Positions 50,177-50,693 of a stretch of DNA of 50,693 nt are shown piece after piece. Below the pieces are notes generated by a model that was given only the letters and a program-made list of their open reading frames with translations, ran no database searches and had not been told where the DNA came from. Made by a program: the position numbers and the translations under genes. Source of the stretch: Candidatus Babeliales bacterium (GTDB lineage Bacteria; Babelota; Babeliae; Babelales; Chromulinivoraceae); assembly GCA_041660205.1 (NCBI GenBank), contig JBAZWT010000005.1, positions 43,270 to 93,962 on the forward strand. The letters are read 5' to 3'. How positions within the stretch are numbered: position 1 is the first letter of the stretch; each line of letters opens with the position of its first letter.

Positions 50177-50693
50177 ATGAAATCTTACTTTTTTTTCGAA
50201 ATCATCTACCAATCAAACAAGTCACGAGCTCGGGTCGGAAGAATTCATACTCCTCATGGAATTATTGAAACTCCAAGCTTTGTTGCCGTTGGAACAAATG
50301 GAACTTTAAAATCACTCGACAATCATGTTCTTGAAACATTAAATCAACAATTAATGTTTTGTAACACGTATCACATGTTGCTTCATCCGGGTCCTGATGT
50401 AGTTGCTGCTGCTGGTGGTCTGCACAAATTTATTGGTCGCTCCAAGCCAATTATCACCGATTCTGGTGGCTTTCAAGTATTTAGCCTTGCATATGGTGGC
50501 GTGGCAAGTGAACTTAAAAGCAAGGGTCAGAAAAATACTGGAAATGCCGTTATAAAAATCAATGAAGATGGCGTTGTATTCCGCTCGTATCGCAATGGAG
50601 ATTTAATCACTTTAACGCCTGAATCATCAGTTCTTGCTCAAAAAAAATTAGGCGCTGATATCATCATCCCATTTGACGAACTACCTCCATACC
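50177..50693 (+). CDS. tgt: Queuine tRNA-ribosyltransferase (Tgt), 3' end cut by window edge
   Basis: The first 172 residues are visible. Family features: SRARVGRIHTPHGIIETPSF, CNTYHMLLHPG, DSGGFQVFSLAYGG with the catalytic Asp (residue 95), and FDELPPY near the edge. Tgt exchanges guanine 34 of certain tRNAs for a queuine precursor or queuine. An extra 20-residue stretch follows FSLAYGG (GVASELKSKGQKNTGN) before INEDGVVFRSY. To my recollection this, and the overall sequence, resembles Chlamydia Tgt more than typical bacterial ones. Start ATG at 50177. Divergent from the gene at 49004 with 93 bases between. Confidence 0.93.
   Translation, partial: MKSYFFFEIIYQSNKSRARVGRIHTPHGIIETPSFVAVGTNGTLKSLDNHVLETLNQQLMFCNTYHMLLHPGPDVVAAAGGLHKFIGRSKPIITDSGGFQVFSLAYGGVASELKSKGQKNTGNAVIKINEDGVVFRSYRNGDLITLTPESSVLAQKKLGADIIIPFDELPPY

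Overview
The window is an AT-rich bacterial chromosome segment with densely packed genes. It combines a full cell-wall and division set (murG, murB, alr, uppS, PBP1A, mreB, ftsQ-ftsA-ftsZ, pgeF) with an unusually large number of secreted or membrane proteins of no recognised family. Traits typical of amoeba- or protist-associated intracellular bacteria recur: a HEAT-repeat secreted protein, pentapeptide repeats, a Chlamydia-type Tgt, a truncated GlmU and GC-rich palindromic repeats in an AT-rich background. Candidatus Dependentiae (TM6) is my best guess. That is inference from gene content and style, since there is no 16S rRNA gene here.

Layout. 1-2571: partial ferredoxin, M23 peptidase, a DUF721/DciA-like gene overlapping murG. 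2574-7083: large secreted protein, an inverted-repeat element, PBP1A and a divergent MreD-like membrane protein. 7084-8875: palindromic repeats, a small exported protein, RNase P RNA and a PASTA-only protein. 8872-13845: uppS with a membrane protein, a HAD phosphatase, a sodium:solute symporter and a secreted alpha/beta hydrolase. 13910-18497: one metal-import operon (exported glutaredoxin, substrate-binding protein, interrupted coiled-coil gene, ATPase carrying an in-frame palindromic repeat, permease with a C-terminal winged helix, second permease) ending in a strong terminator. 18582-25377 (minus): beta-barrel protein, mreB, rsmA and the HEAT protein. 25624-27970: truncated glmU and sbcD. 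27979-30523 (minus): two SurA-like foldases and a pentapeptide protein. 30642-37061 (minus): ftsQ-ftsA-ftsZ-pgeF-secA. 37213-38671: unknown membrane protein and rlmB. 38824-39909: alr. 40041-44095 (minus): Gln-rich exported protein, then pheT-lspA-comF. 44263-50693: two small membrane proteins, rpmG, an M48-like peptidase, trhO, murB, two exported unknowns and partial tgt.

How the genes work together. Envelope biogenesis dominates: UDP-sugar supply (GlmU), precursor synthesis (MurB, Alr), lipid carrier (UppS), lipid II (MurG), polymerisation (PBP1A), remodelling (M23), scaffolds (MreB, FtsZ/FtsA/FtsQ), export (SecA, LspA) and outer-membrane chaperones (SurA-like). The strongest unusual observations are an in-frame palindromic element inside a transporter ATPase gene with a short relative elsewhere, a coiled-coil gene broken by one in-frame stop, a permease fused to a winged helix, a GlmU without its acetyltransferase half, and a Chlamydia-like Tgt. 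I found no CRISPR array, transposase, prophage, tRNA or rRNA.
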